Positions 24,789 through 33,909 are shown, counted from the first letter of the stretch. The stretch: DNA of 64,000 nt from Spirochaetota bacterium (GCA_016929135.1 JAFGJK010000110.1:1-64000); one strand, 5' to 3'. Program-made: numbers and translations. Notes: a model not told the origin generated them from the letters alone.

Positions 24789-25770
24789 CGCCTTCACCCC
24801 TGTCCTGTCTTCGGGATGCCCTCCTGAGCCGGTCCATTATGGCAAGGCCGAGATCGTGTTCCGGCACCCTCTCGGCGAATATAACACACTTGCCGAGTCT
24901 GTCAAGTTCATGCAGCGATGAAAAGAGGTTTGCCGCCGCTTCCCTCAGGTCGCCCCGGGGGGAGAGAATCCTGGTTCTGGAGTCATGGGGGGTGCCGCCG
25001 TGACTTGTGAAAAACAGCAGCGCGGCGTCTTTGTTACGCAGATGCTCGTCATCGATTGTTCCCACTATCCGCACAGGTGTTGAGGGGGAATAATGGTAGG
25101 GGAGCTGGCCCGGCGCCTCGATGGTCGGTGAGGATCGCTGCTCCAGTAGATGCCCGTACATTCTTTCCAGCTCCTCCACCGGGACGCCCCCCGGCCTGAG
25201 CAGCTCCAGTGAGTCCCCCGATACCTTCACTATCGTCGATTCCACTCCAACCTCGCACCTGCCGCCGTCGATGATCATGTCCACTGCGCCTCCCAACTGC
25301 TCCTGGACGTGCCGGGCCTCCGTGGGGCTCGTCGCGCCGAAGCGATTTGCGCTGGGTGCCGCGATGGGGAAGCCGCAGGCCTCAATGAGGCGGAGGGCCA
25401 CTCCATGCCGCGGCATCCGAACCGCCACGGTGCCGAGCCCGGCGGTGACGATGTCGGGAACACACTCCCTCTTTTTCAGGACCAGGGTGAGCGGCCCGGG
25501 CCAGAAGCGGCGGGCTACCCGTTCCGCCAGCTCCGGTACATCGGCGGCAAGGTCACCCAGCTGTTCGAAACGGGAGATGTGCACGATGAGGGGATCGAAA
25601 AAGGGTCTCCGCTTGGCCTCGAAAACCCTGGCCACGGCTGTGGGGTTCGAGGAGATGGCGCCCAGGCCGTACACGGTCTCAGTGGGGAATGAGACGATCC
25701 CCCCCCCTTGGAGTATATCGGCGGCCCGCGCGATCTCCTCTTCCGTTGCCGGCACTATGGCGGTGGTCAT
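24775..25770 (-). CDS. tsaC: Threonylcarbamoyl-AMP synthase, Sua5 type
   Basis: 331 residues. The YrdC-like domain covers about 1-200: FPTETVYGLG near residue 28, KRRPFFDPL, and the PSAN motif in APSANRFGATSP. A linker and a Sua5 C-terminal domain follow (about 210-320). It forms threonylcarbamoyl-AMP from Thr, bicarbonate and ATP for the t6A37 modification of ANN-decoding tRNAs. The longer Sua5 form is common outside enterobacteria. It starts five bases after the GNAT gene and overlaps the EI24 gene downstream. Confidence 0.9.
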   Translation of the reverse strand: MTTAIVPATEEEIARAADILQGGGIVSFPTETVYGLGAISSNPTAVARVFEAKRRPFFDPLIVHISRFEQLGDLAADVPELAERVARRFWPGPLTLVLKKRECVPDIVTAGLGTVAVRMPRHGVALRLIEACGFPIAAPSANRFGATSPTEARHVQEQLGGAVDMIIDGGRCEVGVESTIVKVSGDSLELLRPGGVPVEELERMYGHLLEQRSSPTIEAPGQLPYHYSPSTPVRIVGTIDDEHLRNKDAALLFFTSHGGTPHDSRTRILSPRGDLREAAANLFSSLHELDRLGKCVIFAERVPEHDLGLAIMDRLRRASRRQDRGEGDDNA

Positions 25771-25775
25771 GTCGG

Positions 25776-26273
25776 TTACCGTCGATTGATCGTATAGGAG
25801 TAGATTTCCGTATCCGCGCCGTCGTTATCCGCGGCCCGGTCGAAAAATGCCCAGCCCCGGGAGGAATAGTAGGCCTGCAGCGATGCCTTTTCTGACTGAC
25901 CGAGAAACAGGTAGATCCGTTCAAGGCCCAGCACGGCGGCCCTATCAACGACGGCGTCCATCAGCAGCCCGGCGATGCCACGATTCCGGAATTCCGGGAG
26001 AACGTAGAGCGAGGCGAGCCATGGATTCAGGTCCCTCCTTTCCCACAGGTCGTCTCTCTTCAGCGACACCATCCCCACCGGCATGGTGTGGGCAACGGCA
26101 TAGAAGGAGAGGGGTATCTCAATTCCCGAGGCCCTGGCCCTGTAGGATTCCAGAACCGCCCTGAAGGGGATGTCCCGTTGCATATACCACTGTCGGTATG
26201 ACCAGTGGGCCAATATCGGCGCAAATTCGGGCTGATGGTGCAGCGGGTGTATGTGTATGCTCTCCTGGTTCAT
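25776..26273 (-). CDS. GNAT family N-acetyltransferase
   Basis: 165 residues. LASLYVLPEFRNRGIAGLLMDAVVDRA contains the acetyl-CoA motif A (R-x-x-G-x-A/G). YLFLGQSEKASLQAYYSSRGW forms motif B, and the fold spans the whole chain. The substrate is not predictable. GGAG precedes the ATG at 26273. It is the first gene of the tight tsaC-EI24-tmk operon and lies 70 bases downstream of the FCD regulator gene on the same strand. Confidence 0.8.
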   Translation of the reverse strand: MNQESIHIHPLHHQPEFAPILAHWSYRQWYMQRDIPFRAVLESYRARASGIEIPLSFYAVAHTMPVGMVSLKRDDLWERRDLNPWLASLYVLPEFRNRGIAGLLMDAVVDRAAVLGLERIYLFLGQSEKASLQAYYSSRGWAFFDRAADNDGADTEIYSYTINRR

Positions 26274-26343
26274 GGGTGCGTTCTCCGGGAGATTCCGGCC
26301 GATGCATCGCTGTGATGGCCGTTGCCCTGTGGGCTTTCGAAAA

Positions 26344-27090
26344 TCACGACAGAAGTTTCTTCATTGTCTTTTCGAGCCAGTCGATATGCTCGATGACGGC
26401 CGTCTTTGCCCGTTCGGGATTTCGCGCTCGTATCGCCTCGATGATGTTCTTGTGATGCGTGTAGAATATCTTCGATACGTCCGGCACCGCCATGAGCTTC
26501 TGCCTGCTGTAGGGGAGGGCGCCGCGGAGGATCCAGGTGATCGATTTCATGAGATGCGCGAATATGGTATTGTTGGTGCTGTCGGCGAGGTTGTGGTAGA
26601 ATTTTGTGTAGAGCCGTCCCCCCTCCCGGGTGGATACCAGGTTCTCGATGCCGATGGTCGAGGCGTCGTCATCAAAGGTGGACAGCTCCTGTAGCTGGGC
26701 CTTCGTGGCGTTTTTCGCCGCCATCATCGCCGCCTCGGAATCGATGAGCCTTCGTACCGACAGAAGCTCCCATATTTTATTGTGGTCCACGGCGATGAGG
26801 TCGCCGATCTTCGATTCCAGCGGCAGCTGTTCCGAGGATTGGACGAACTTACCCTTTCTCCCCTTGGAGACGATATAGCCCTTCGCCTCCAGGAGCTTCA
26901 TCGCCTCTCTGAGGGATATCCTGCTTATCCCGAACCGCCGGGTCATCTCGTTTTCCGAGGGGAGGCGGTCCCCCGGTTTCAGGTTGCCCGATTTGATGAG
27001 CTCGGTGATCTGTTGCACCACGAGGCTCGGAATATCCGGCGATTTTGTGATTCTGTTCAGGGAGAGGTTCTGTGCGTCATCTTTAACCAT
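26344..27090 (-). CDS. FadR-subfamily GntR regulator with FCD domain
   Basis: About 248 residues. The N-terminal winged helix (about 15-85) has the GntR features LKPGDRLPSENEMTRRFGISRISLREAMKLLEAKGYI. The C-terminal FCD domain has helices with NLVSTREGGRLYTKFYHNLADSTNN and H-x-x-I-x-x-AI, which usually bind an organic acid or acyl-CoA. The ATG at 27090 has GGGG nearby. A TTG at 27126 without a ribosome site is possible. It is divergent from the thiolase-FadJ genes, and their promoter has a matching operator. Repression of this acyl-CoA operon is therefore likely, with an acyl-CoA or intermediate as inducer. Confidence 0.88.
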   Translation of the reverse strand: MVKDDAQNLSLNRITKSPDIPSLVVQQITELIKSGNLKPGDRLPSENEMTRRFGISRISLREAMKLLEAKGYIVSKGRKGKFVQSSEQLPLESKIGDLIAVDHNKIWELLSVRRLIDSEAAMMAAKNATKAQLQELSTFDDDASTIGIENLVSTREGGRLYTKFYHNLADSTNNTIFAHLMKSITWILRGALPYSRQKLMAVPDVSKIFYTHHKNIIEAIRARNPERAKTAVIEHIDWLEKTMKKLLS

Positions 27091-27171
27091 GGTAGACCCC
27101 GCTGGTTTTTTCTCTGTTATGTTCAATGTCTGAAAATAACAGAATTTGTCAAAGAAATAATCGAAATCTAT

Positions 27172-27199
27172 TTGACATATTGTAATACAAACTTATATT
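27172..27199 (+). promoter_or_regulatory. Promoter of thiolase-FadJ genes with FadR-type operator
   Basis: TTGACA at 27172-27177 and TATATT at 27194-27199 with 16-base spacing. Between them, 27180-27190 reads TTGTAATACAA, a perfect inverted repeat around one central base. It matches the FadR-subfamily consensus t.GTa.tAC.a. Binding there would block RNA polymerase. The regulator gene is divergent next door. Confidence 0.7.
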
Positions 27200-27334
27200 A
27201 AGTCAATAACAAATTTCAAAGTCGTGCCGCCGAAGCGACCTCGCGGAAATGAACAAACCGTGAGACGATGTACTATCCGCGGCAGCCTGTTATGCGGACG
27301 GCGGCGATGTCATATGATATGCACAGGGGGGAAT

Positions 27335-28636
27335 ATGAAGCCGAGAAGAGTTGCCGTCATCGATTATTGCCGCACGCCCTTTCTCCGATCCGGGACCGGG
27401 TATTCCGATCTCATGGCATGGCAGATCGGCCGTCATGCGGTCAAGGGGCTCATGGCAAAGGCCGGGGTCGACGCCTCAGTGATCGACCACATCATCATGG
27501 GGTGCGTCGCCACCGATGTCGCCACGACCAACGTAGCCAGAGAGATCGGCCTGGGTGCTGGCCTGCCTGAGAGGATTCCCGCGCATACCTGCACCGTAGC
27601 CTGCGTATCGGCAAACATGGCGGTCACGACGGGAGCGGACATGATCGTAAACGGCCATGCCGAGGCGGTGATCGGCGGCGGCGTAGAGTCCTTTTCAGAT
27701 CCCGACATAAAGATATCGAAAGCCTACCGGAAGTTCATCACGGACATGACCATGTTCAAAAAGCCGAAGACCCTTGGAGGAAAGCTGAAACTGTTACGCA
27801 GGATGAAACTGAAAGACTTTGTCCTGCCGGAAAGACCGGCCATCGGCGAGTATTCTACCGGCCTTACCATGGTGCAGGCGGCGGAGCGGCTGGCAAGGAA
27901 GATGGGGATAAGTCAGGAGGACCAGGACAGATACGCGATACTCTCGCATCACCGGGCGGCCGAGGCAACGAAGGCCGGCATCCTCAGGAGAGAGATCGTT
28001 CCCGTGGTGAGCAACGGGTCGAACAGGCCCATAAGCGAGGATAATGGATTCCGTGCTGATGCCACGCTGGAAAAAATATCGAAGCTGAAGGGGGTTGTGG
28101 ACAGGAAGTACGGCACGGTCACGGCGGCGAATTCGTCGTTTCTCACCGACGGGGGATCTGCGGTGCTCCTTATGAGTGAAGAGAAGGCGAAGAGGCTGGG
28201 GCTGAAGCCGAAGGCGTATCTGAAATCCTACATATACACGGGACAGGACCTGTGGGACGAACTGCTTCTGGGACCTGCCGTGGCGATACCGCAGATACTG
28301 AAGCATATGAAGATGAAGCTCTCGGATATCGGTGTCTTTGAGATCCACGAGGCCTTCGCGGCCCAGATGCTGGGGGTGATGCAGTGCCTGGAATCGGAAT
28401 ATCTGTCCCGCAAGGTGCTGGGTCTCGAGGGGAAGACGGGGAAGTTAAGGATAGAGAAGGTGAACGTGCATGGCGGATCTCTATCCCTCGGGCATCCCTT
28501 CGGTGCCACCGGCGGCAGGCTTATCGGTGCATGCTGCAGGAGGCTCATCGACGAGGGGGAGCGATATGGGCTCATTGCGGGCTGCGCGGCCGGCGCTGTG
28601 GGGAACGCCATGCTTTTTGAGAATGCAGCGAGATAG
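27335..28636 (+). CDS. Acetyl-CoA acyltransferase (thiolase), FadI/FadA-like
   Basis: 433 residues. The start at 27335 follows AGGGGGG and gives KPRRVAVIDYCRTPFLRSG, the usual thiolase opening. The nucleophile is C90 (TVACVSANMA). HEAFAAQ carries the second active-site histidine and GHPFGATGGR the glycine-rich loop. The C-terminal GCAAGAVGNA holds the second cysteine. It cleaves 3-ketoacyl-CoA with CoA. It is followed 13 bases later by the FadJ-like gene, and the pair resembles the beta and alpha parts of a trifunctional complex. Transcription probably starts at the regulated promoter upstream. Confidence 0.92.
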   Translation: MKPRRVAVIDYCRTPFLRSGTGYSDLMAWQIGRHAVKGLMAKAGVDASVIDHIIMGCVATDVATTNVAREIGLGAGLPERIPAHTCTVACVSANMAVTTGADMIVNGHAEAVIGGGVESFSDPDIKISKAYRKFITDMTMFKKPKTLGGKLKLLRRMKLKDFVLPERPAIGEYSTGLTMVQAAERLARKMGISQEDQDRYAILSHHRAAEATKAGILRREIVPVVSNGSNRPISEDNGFRADATLEKISKLKGVVDRKYGTVTAANSSFLTDGGSAVLLMSEEKAKRLGLKPKAYLKSYIYTGQDLWDELLLGPAVAIPQILKHMKMKLSDIGVFEIHEAFAAQMLGVMQCLESEYLSRKVLGLEGKTGKLRIEKVNVHGGSLSLGHPFGATGGRLIGACCRRLIDEGERYGLIAGCAAGAVGNAMLFENAAR

Positions 28637-28649
28637 AGGAGGAAGGGCA

Positions 28650-30773
28650 ATGAAATATCTGCAGGTGGAGAAGACCAGTGACAATATCGTAGCGATCACC
28701 ATAAACTGCCCCGATTCGAAGGTGAACAAGGTCTCCAGCGGGCTTCTGAAAGAGATATCGGACGTGCTGGATCAAATAGAAAAGGAAGAGGTAACGGGTG
28801 TCGCCATCGTCAGCGGCAAGGCGGACAATTTCGTCGTTGGGGCGGACATCGACGAGCTTCGCTCCAAGACATCCGACAAGGAAGTGGAGCGTTACATCAG
28901 ATCGGGCCATGACATCCTGAACCGGTTGGCCTCGATCAGGGTTCCCAAGGTGTGCGCTATCCACGGAAACTGCCTGGGGGGAGGGCTCGAGCTGACGCTG
29001 GTGGCCGATTGGAGGATCGCATCTGATTCCACTGCCACGGTATTCGGGCTTCCGGAGGTGATGATCGGTCTCCTGCCGGCTGCCGGGGGAACGCATCGTC
29101 TGCCTCGTCTCGTGGGATTAAGGACGGCGATGCCGTTGATGCTCACGGGAAAAAATCTCCGGGTGAAAAAGGCGAAGCGCTTGGGACTTGTGGATGAGGT
29201 GGTGATGCCACACGGCCTGAAGGATGTGGCCATCAAGCGGGCCCGGATGCTGGCGAAGAAGAGAGAAAAAAGGAAGAGAAAGAGATCCTTGGTGGATTTC
29301 CTCCTGGAGTCGAACCCGATAGGAAGGGGGATCGTCTTCAGCCAGGCCAGGAAGATGGTGATGCGGCAGACCCGGGGGCTCTATCCGGCTCCCCTTGAGA
29401 TCATCGATTCCGTGGAGTATGGGTACAAAAAGGGCGTGCTGAAGGGACTCGATAAAGATGCAGAGCGATTCGTGCGGCTCGTGGGACGCCCCGAGACGAA
29501 GTCCCTCATGAGTATATTTTTCGGCATGACGGCGCTGAAGAAGAATCCCCTTGAGAAAAAGGCGAAGCCGGTAAGGAAGCTGGCGGTGCTCGGTGCGGGA
29601 CTCATGGGGAGCGGCATTGCCGCGGTGTCGACGCCGGTCTGTGAGACCCTTCTGCTGAAGGACATGACCCTCGACGCGGTTGCCAGGGGGATGAAGGAGA
29701 TCTGGAAGGGTATCGCGAAGCAGGTAAAATCGGGTGCCATCGAGAAGTTCGAGGGGGAGAAGCGTTACGGGAGGATTGTCCCCTGCGACGACTACCGTGA
29801 TTTCAGGAACACCGACATCGTGATCGAGGCGGTCTTCGAGGACCTGAAATTGAAAAGGAAGATACTTGGGGATATCGAAGCGAACTGCGAGGCCGGCACC
29901 ATCTTCGCCTCCAACACCTCGTCAATCCCGATCAAGTCCATCGCCCAGGGGTGCAGGCGGCCGCAGAATGTGATCGGCATGCATTATTTCTCGCCGGTGA
30001 CCAGGATGCCGCTTCTGGAGATAATCAAGACCGAAAAAACCGCCGACTGGGTGGTGGCCACGGCGCTCGATACCGGCATCAGGCAGGGGAAGACCTGCAT
30101 CATCGTCAGGGACGGCCCCGGTTTTTACACCACCAGGATCCTGGCGCCGCTTCTTTTCGAGGGTGGCCTCCTCCTCTCCGAGGGGGCGGAGATGCAGGAT
30201 ATAGACAGGGCCATGCACCAGTTCGGCTATCCCGTGGGGCCCATCACGCTCCTGGACGAGGTGGGGATTGACGTGGGTGCCCATGTGGCCGAGACGCTCA
30301 GCCCGATTATGGAGCCCAGGGGCATCACCAGCCCGAAGGACATGTTCCGGATGATCGAGAAGGGGTATCTGGGCAGAAAGAGCGGTATGGGGATGTATCG
30401 GTATGATGTCCCGAAAAAGAAGGGTAGGAAACCGGTCAATCAGGACGTCTACGTAATGCTGGGCAATGCGCCGAGGAGGAAGTTCGCTGTTGAGGAGATC
30501 CAGCAGCGGGTAAGCCTCATGATGGTGAACGAGGCGGCGCTCTGCCTGCAGGAGGGGATCATCCCCTCGCCGCAGGTGGGGGACATGGGGGCGATCCTCG
30601 GGCTGGGCTTTCCCCCCTTCCGCGGCGGTCCCTTCAGGTATGTCGACAGTACCGGGACGGATACAATCGTCTCGATCATGGAGGGGCTTGCGGAGAAACA
30701 CGGCGTGCGGTTTACACCGGCACCGATTTTGGTGCAGATGACGAAGAAGAAGAACAGCTTCTATCGGGATTGA
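28650..30773 (+). CDS. fadJ: FadJ/FadB-like enoyl-CoA hydratase / 3-hydroxyacyl-CoA dehydrogenase
   Basis: 707 residues. The N-terminal crotonase domain (about 1-200) has GADIDEL, GNCLGGGLELTL (oxyanion hole and first Glu) and GLPEVMIGLLPAAGGTHRL (second Glu). A linker with a very basic patch KKREKRKRKR follows near residues 205-215. The NAD-binding dehydrogenase domain starts with LGAGLMGSGIAAV near residue 315. It carries ASNTSSIP and MHYFSPVTRMPLLEII with the catalytic His. GAGGAGGAAGGG precedes the ATG at 28650. It does hydration of enoyl-CoA and oxidation of 3-hydroxyacyl-CoA in fatty-acid degradation. The basic patch is unusual. Confidence 0.92.
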   Translation: MKYLQVEKTSDNIVAITINCPDSKVNKVSSGLLKEISDVLDQIEKEEVTGVAIVSGKADNFVVGADIDELRSKTSDKEVERYIRSGHDILNRLASIRVPKVCAIHGNCLGGGLELTLVADWRIASDSTATVFGLPEVMIGLLPAAGGTHRLPRLVGLRTAMPLMLTGKNLRVKKAKRLGLVDEVVMPHGLKDVAIKRARMLAKKREKRKRKRSLVDFLLESNPIGRGIVFSQARKMVMRQTRGLYPAPLEIIDSVEYGYKKGVLKGLDKDAERFVRLVGRPETKSLMSIFFGMTALKKNPLEKKAKPVRKLAVLGAGLMGSGIAAVSTPVCETLLLKDMTLDAVARGMKEIWKGIAKQVKSGAIEKFEGEKRYGRIVPCDDYRDFRNTDIVIEAVFEDLKLKRKILGDIEANCEAGTIFASNTSSIPIKSIAQGCRRPQNVIGMHYFSPVTRMPLLEIIKTEKTADWVVATALDTGIRQGKTCIIVRDGPGFYTTRILAPLLFEGGLLLSEGAEMQDIDRAMHQFGYPVGPITLLDEVGIDVGAHVAETLSPIMEPRGITSPKDMFRMIEKGYLGRKSGMGMYRYDVPKKKGRKPVNQDVYVMLGNAPRRKFAVEEIQQRVSLMMVNEAALCLQEGIIPSPQVGDMGAILGLGFPPFRGGPFRYVDSTGTDTIVSIMEGLAEKHGVRFTPAPILVQMTKKKNSFYRD

Positions 30774-30784
30774 TGGTGGTACCC

Positions 30785-31231
30785 ATGGGGCAGGAAACGA
30801 TCTTCGATTCCATCCTGGCGCACATACGGAACAGTCCCGGGAAGGAGGCTCTTCACTACTTCCGGGATAAGAAGCCGGGAATGGTGACCTACGGGGAATT
30901 CGGCATGCGGATCGCCGCAGTGGCGACCTGGCTCAAATCCCGGGGGATCGTGTGGCGATACTGGCCGAGAACTCGCTGGAGTGGGCCATCGCTGATCTGG
31001 CCGTGTCATTTATCGCCGGAGGTGAAAAGACTGATTAGAGCCAAAATCGAGACACTGAACGAGGAACTGGCTCGTTTCGAGCAGGTAAAGGATTTCGCGA
31101 TACTGGATCGCGATTTCTCGGTGGAAGATGACCTCCTTACCCCGACGTTAAAATTGAAAAGGAAGAATATCATCGCTCGATACGGAAGTATCATCGAAGC
31201 GATCTATGCGGATGAAGTAAAGGTCTGGTAA
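30785..31231 (+). pseudogene. Decayed AMP-forming long-chain acyl-CoA synthetase (internal deletion)
   Basis: The first 50 codons read TIFDSILAHIRNSPGKEALHYF and VTYGEFGMRIAAVATWLK, the N-terminus of FadD-like acyl-CoA synthetases. Near 30949 the frame breaks. In the next frame the family sequence continues as DRVAILAENSLEWAIADLA and SFIAGG up to about 31020. Then, back in the first frame, PEVKRLIRAKIETLNEELAR to TPTLKLKRKNIIARY gives the last 70 residues of the same family. The whole AMP-binding core is missing. A single open frame remains, but the middle is out of phase, so a working enzyme is impossible. It starts 11 bases after the FadJ-like stop, where such a synthetase would be expected. 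Confidence 0.85.
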
Positions 31232-31252
31232 TATTCTGAATGAGGAGCTGCT

Positions 31253-32401
31253 ATGGAACGATCACTGGATTTTCAGGAAGAGCATCTGATTTTTAGAGAT
31301 GCATTCAGGGGATTCATTCACAAAACAATTGGGGATGACTACCCTTTATGGGAAGATGCTGGTATCGTCCCGAGGGACGTATGGAAGAAATTTGGCGAGA
31401 ACGGGTATCTGGTTCCCTGGGCAAAAGAGGAATATGGAGGATCGGAAGCGGATTTTTTCTATTCGGTAATCATTACCGAGGAGCTCGCAAGGTTTGGAGC
31501 CAGCGGCCTCTTCGTGCCGCTGCACAATGATATCGTGGCACCCTATATCAACTCCTTTGGGACGGAGGAACAGAAAAAAAAATGGCTTCCGCCCTGTGCC
31601 TCTGGGGATGCGATCCTGGCGGTGGCAATGACTGAACCCGATGCAGGTTCCGATCTGGCCTCTATGAAGACCAGGGCCGTGCGCCAGGGGAATAAATGGA
31701 TATTGAACGGCCAGAAGACGTTCATCTCTAACGGTCTCCTTGCTGATATCGTTGTGGTGGCGGCTAAAACTGGAAGCCCGGAGACACCGCCGCATCAGGC
31801 AGTGAGCCTTTTTGTCGTAGAACGAGGTGCTCCGGGTTTCAGCCGGGGTGAGCCTATAAAAAAAATCGGACTGAAAGCGCAGGACACGGCTGAGCTCTTT
31901 TTTGATGATTGCGAAATCCCTGCGGAAAACATTCTGGGGCAGGAGGGCATGGGATTTCTCTATCTTATGCAGAAGCTTCAGCAGGAGCGCCTTATCTGTG
32001 CACTGGGGTCACAAGCGGCAGCGGAGCGCTGTCTCGAGCTCACCCTGGAGTATGTGAAGGAGAGAAAGGTATTCGGCAAGCCGCTTACAAAGTACCAGAA
32101 TACTCAATTTGTCATCGCTGAAGTTGCATCGGAGATTGCAGTGGGCAGAAGCTTTGTCGATGATCTCATCAGAAATCATATGATCGGCAAGGACGTAGTC
32201 AAGGAAACCTGCATGGCTAAATACTGGATCTGTGAAACCGCGAAGAGTATTGCAGACCGTTGCCTGCAGCTTTTCGGAGGATACGGTTACTGCACCGAAT
32301 ATCCGATTGCACGTTTTTATGCCGATGCCCGTGTCCAGACTATTTATGCCGGTACCTCGGAAATAATGAAGCTGATTGTTACCAGAAGCATGGGTTTATA
32401 A
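31253..32401 (+). CDS. Acyl-CoA dehydrogenase, long-chain/isovaleryl type
   Basis: 382 residues. The three-domain layout is clear: the FAD site AMTEPDAGSDLASMKT near 125-140, WILNGQKTFISNG, and the C-terminal FGGYGYCTEYPIARFYADARVQTIYAGTSEIMK. The catalytic Glu of short-chain enzymes (YEGT) is Ala here, A366. However, E245 in QQERLI matches the alternate catalytic position of LCAD and isovaleryl-CoA dehydrogenase. It oxidises an acyl-CoA to enoyl-CoA and passes electrons to ETF. GAGGAG supports the ATG. Base use is more AT-rich than in the upstream fad genes, which hints at a separate origin. Confidence 0.9.
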   Translation: MERSLDFQEEHLIFRDAFRGFIHKTIGDDYPLWEDAGIVPRDVWKKFGENGYLVPWAKEEYGGSEADFFYSVIITEELARFGASGLFVPLHNDIVAPYINSFGTEEQKKKWLPPCASGDAILAVAMTEPDAGSDLASMKTRAVRQGNKWILNGQKTFISNGLLADIVVVAAKTGSPETPPHQAVSLFVVERGAPGFSRGEPIKKIGLKAQDTAELFFDDCEIPAENILGQEGMGFLYLMQKLQQERLICALGSQAAAERCLELTLEYVKERKVFGKPLTKYQNTQFVIAEVASEIAVGRSFVDDLIRNHMIGKDVVKETCMAKYWICETAKSIADRCLQLFGGYGYCTEYPIARFYADARVQTIYAGTSEIMKLIVTRSMGL

Positions 32402-33236
32402 TACTCCATGTGATGATCAATTCATGAGGCAGCATCGGAGGTCGGATCATGGAATAGAAATCAGCTTTCGAGAAGCCGGAATTGCGCTATTCTTTCGATA
32501 CACACGAAACAGGATCCATGAAATATTTATGCGAGATGATTCCTGCCGGTGCTTCATAGTTATCACGTAGTTAGCACATAAGCCCACTGTATATATACTC
32601 TTCAGCTTTTTTCCAGGGCCCCTTCTTGCAGTGCTATATCCGATATGCCGCATCGGACATACGAGATAGAGTGTTGGATCGCGTTGATGTCAGATATTTC
32701 ATCTCTGAATCGTTCATTCCAGAAGGGACCTGACCTCATGTTTCGTCTGTTGTACTGTTCTGCAGATCGTGCTTTAATATTGCATAATGCGCGAGATTGA
32801 AGGGCCAGTTTCAATGGTTCGTATTAAAATGAACAAGTTCAAAATCATATTTTTACCTGGGCCGCTTGATTATCAACATGAGTTGCTTTTGGTGATTGCT
32901 CATTATTCCCTGCGTTCAATAAACCGGGAAAGAACACGATAGCAAAGATTTGGATAACAGATTCGGAGTTTTCGAGACATTGTTGTCACGTTGTGAGTTT
33001 TCTTCAAGAAATTAACAATTGAAGATCATTGCCTGATAAGAAATAATTGAGCGATCAGCACATTTTAACAGTTACAATATCTATGAATTCAATAGAAGAA
33101 GGAAAGTACAGGAGTAATAGAAAAAAATGTTGAATACAAGGCGGGATCATTGATATTCTTAACCTGGGGGTGGCTATGCGGTCCAGCGGCACGAGGTTGG
33201 CAACACATCACACTCGTTTCCTTCATAACAGGAGCA
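32402..33236. other. Long gene-free AT-rich stretch
   Basis: More than 800 bases without a credible coding frame, and visibly richer in A+T than the surroundings. It holds a small inverted repeat TCCGAT-7-ATCGGA (32639-32657) and a possible promoter for the next gene at 33019-33047. No tRNA, repeat array or transposon end is seen. It may be remains of decayed genes. Confidence 0.5.
33019..33047 (+). promoter_or_regulatory. Possible promoter for cheD
   Basis: TTGAAG (33019-33024) and AATAAT (33042-33047) are 17 bases apart in AT-rich sequence, about 190 bases upstream of the cheD start. In such AT-rich DNA chance matches are likely, so this is weak. Confidence 0.25.
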
Positions 33237-33881
33237 ATGCGAAAAAAAGGAACAGATCACAGTGGCCGGTACTTCATTGTCGCCCCCAATGAAATCGTGT
33301 TCATTTCCACGAATCAGACGCTGTCGGTGGTTCTGGGGTCTTGTATCTCCACGGTATTCATCGGGAAGCGCGAACAGTATATCCTTGCTGCCAATCATAT
33401 CGTCATCGCGGTTCCAAACACGATGAGTGTGATCGCGAAAAAGAGTGCGAGCCAGCAGATTGATGAAATGATCGGCATCTATGAATCGGAGTACGGGATA
33501 CGTCTTGAGGAACTGCGGTGCTTGCATCTCATTGGGGGCGGCAAGAAGGTATCTGATGAATCCTTCATGGTCCATGAAAAAAATATTTCCGAGTCATCTG
33601 CCATTCTCAATAAGCTGGGTGTTGCGGTATTGTTCAATGATACGGGGAGTCATATGAATGCCAGCTATTCAATTTATAATAATCTGCTGGGTCTGTTTGT
33701 CGAAAATATGTTCACTTCGACACATATATCGTTTACCATCAATCTGGATATACTATTTGCCATTGATCTGCCGGAACAGGCGCTGTTTCCTGCATCGACT
33801 TTAAGGCACATAAGTCCGGGATTCGAGTATCTAGTGGAAAAAAAGGTTATTGATGATATAACAGGCGAGAAAAAACGATAG
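33237..33881 (+). CDS. cheD: CheD-like chemoreceptor glutamine deamidase
   Basis: 214 residues. YFIVAPNEIVFI at the start and TLSVVLGSCISTVFI with C36 match the catalytic cysteine motif of CheD. The histidine follows as H54 in NHIVIA. GIRLEELRCLHLIGGG carries the conserved glycine-rich strand. CheD deamidates glutamines on chemoreceptors and also interacts with CheC. The ATG at 33237 is preferred because the 29 codons upstream, from a TTG, do not fit the family. The C-terminal 55 residues are longer than in typical CheD. No CheC, CheA or CheW gene is adjacent. The MCP at 61 kb is a candidate substrate. Confidence 0.8.
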   Translation: MRKKGTDHSGRYFIVAPNEIVFISTNQTLSVVLGSCISTVFIGKREQYILAANHIVIAVPNTMSVIAKKSASQQIDEMIGIYESEYGIRLEELRCLHLIGGGKKVSDESFMVHEKNISESSAILNKLGVAVLFNDTGSHMNASYSIYNNLLGLFVENMFTSTHISFTINLDILFAIDLPEQALFPASTLRHISPGFEYLVEKKVIDDITGEKKR

Positions 33882-33909
33882 CCGGATTTTCCCGAATGTG
33901 TTCTTTCGG

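Noticed and set aside
30785..31231. Functional small protein
   Set aside because: Its two ends match the two ends of one large enzyme family and the middle is out of frame, so it is a relic and not a new gene.
32639..32657. Small inverted repeat as operator or tRNA fragment
   Set aside because: Only six-base arms, no gene start nearby and no tRNA-like arms around it.
33150..33236. Longer cheD start at an upstream TTG
   Set aside because: The added residues are not CheD-like, and the ATG at 33237 gives the normal family N-terminus.
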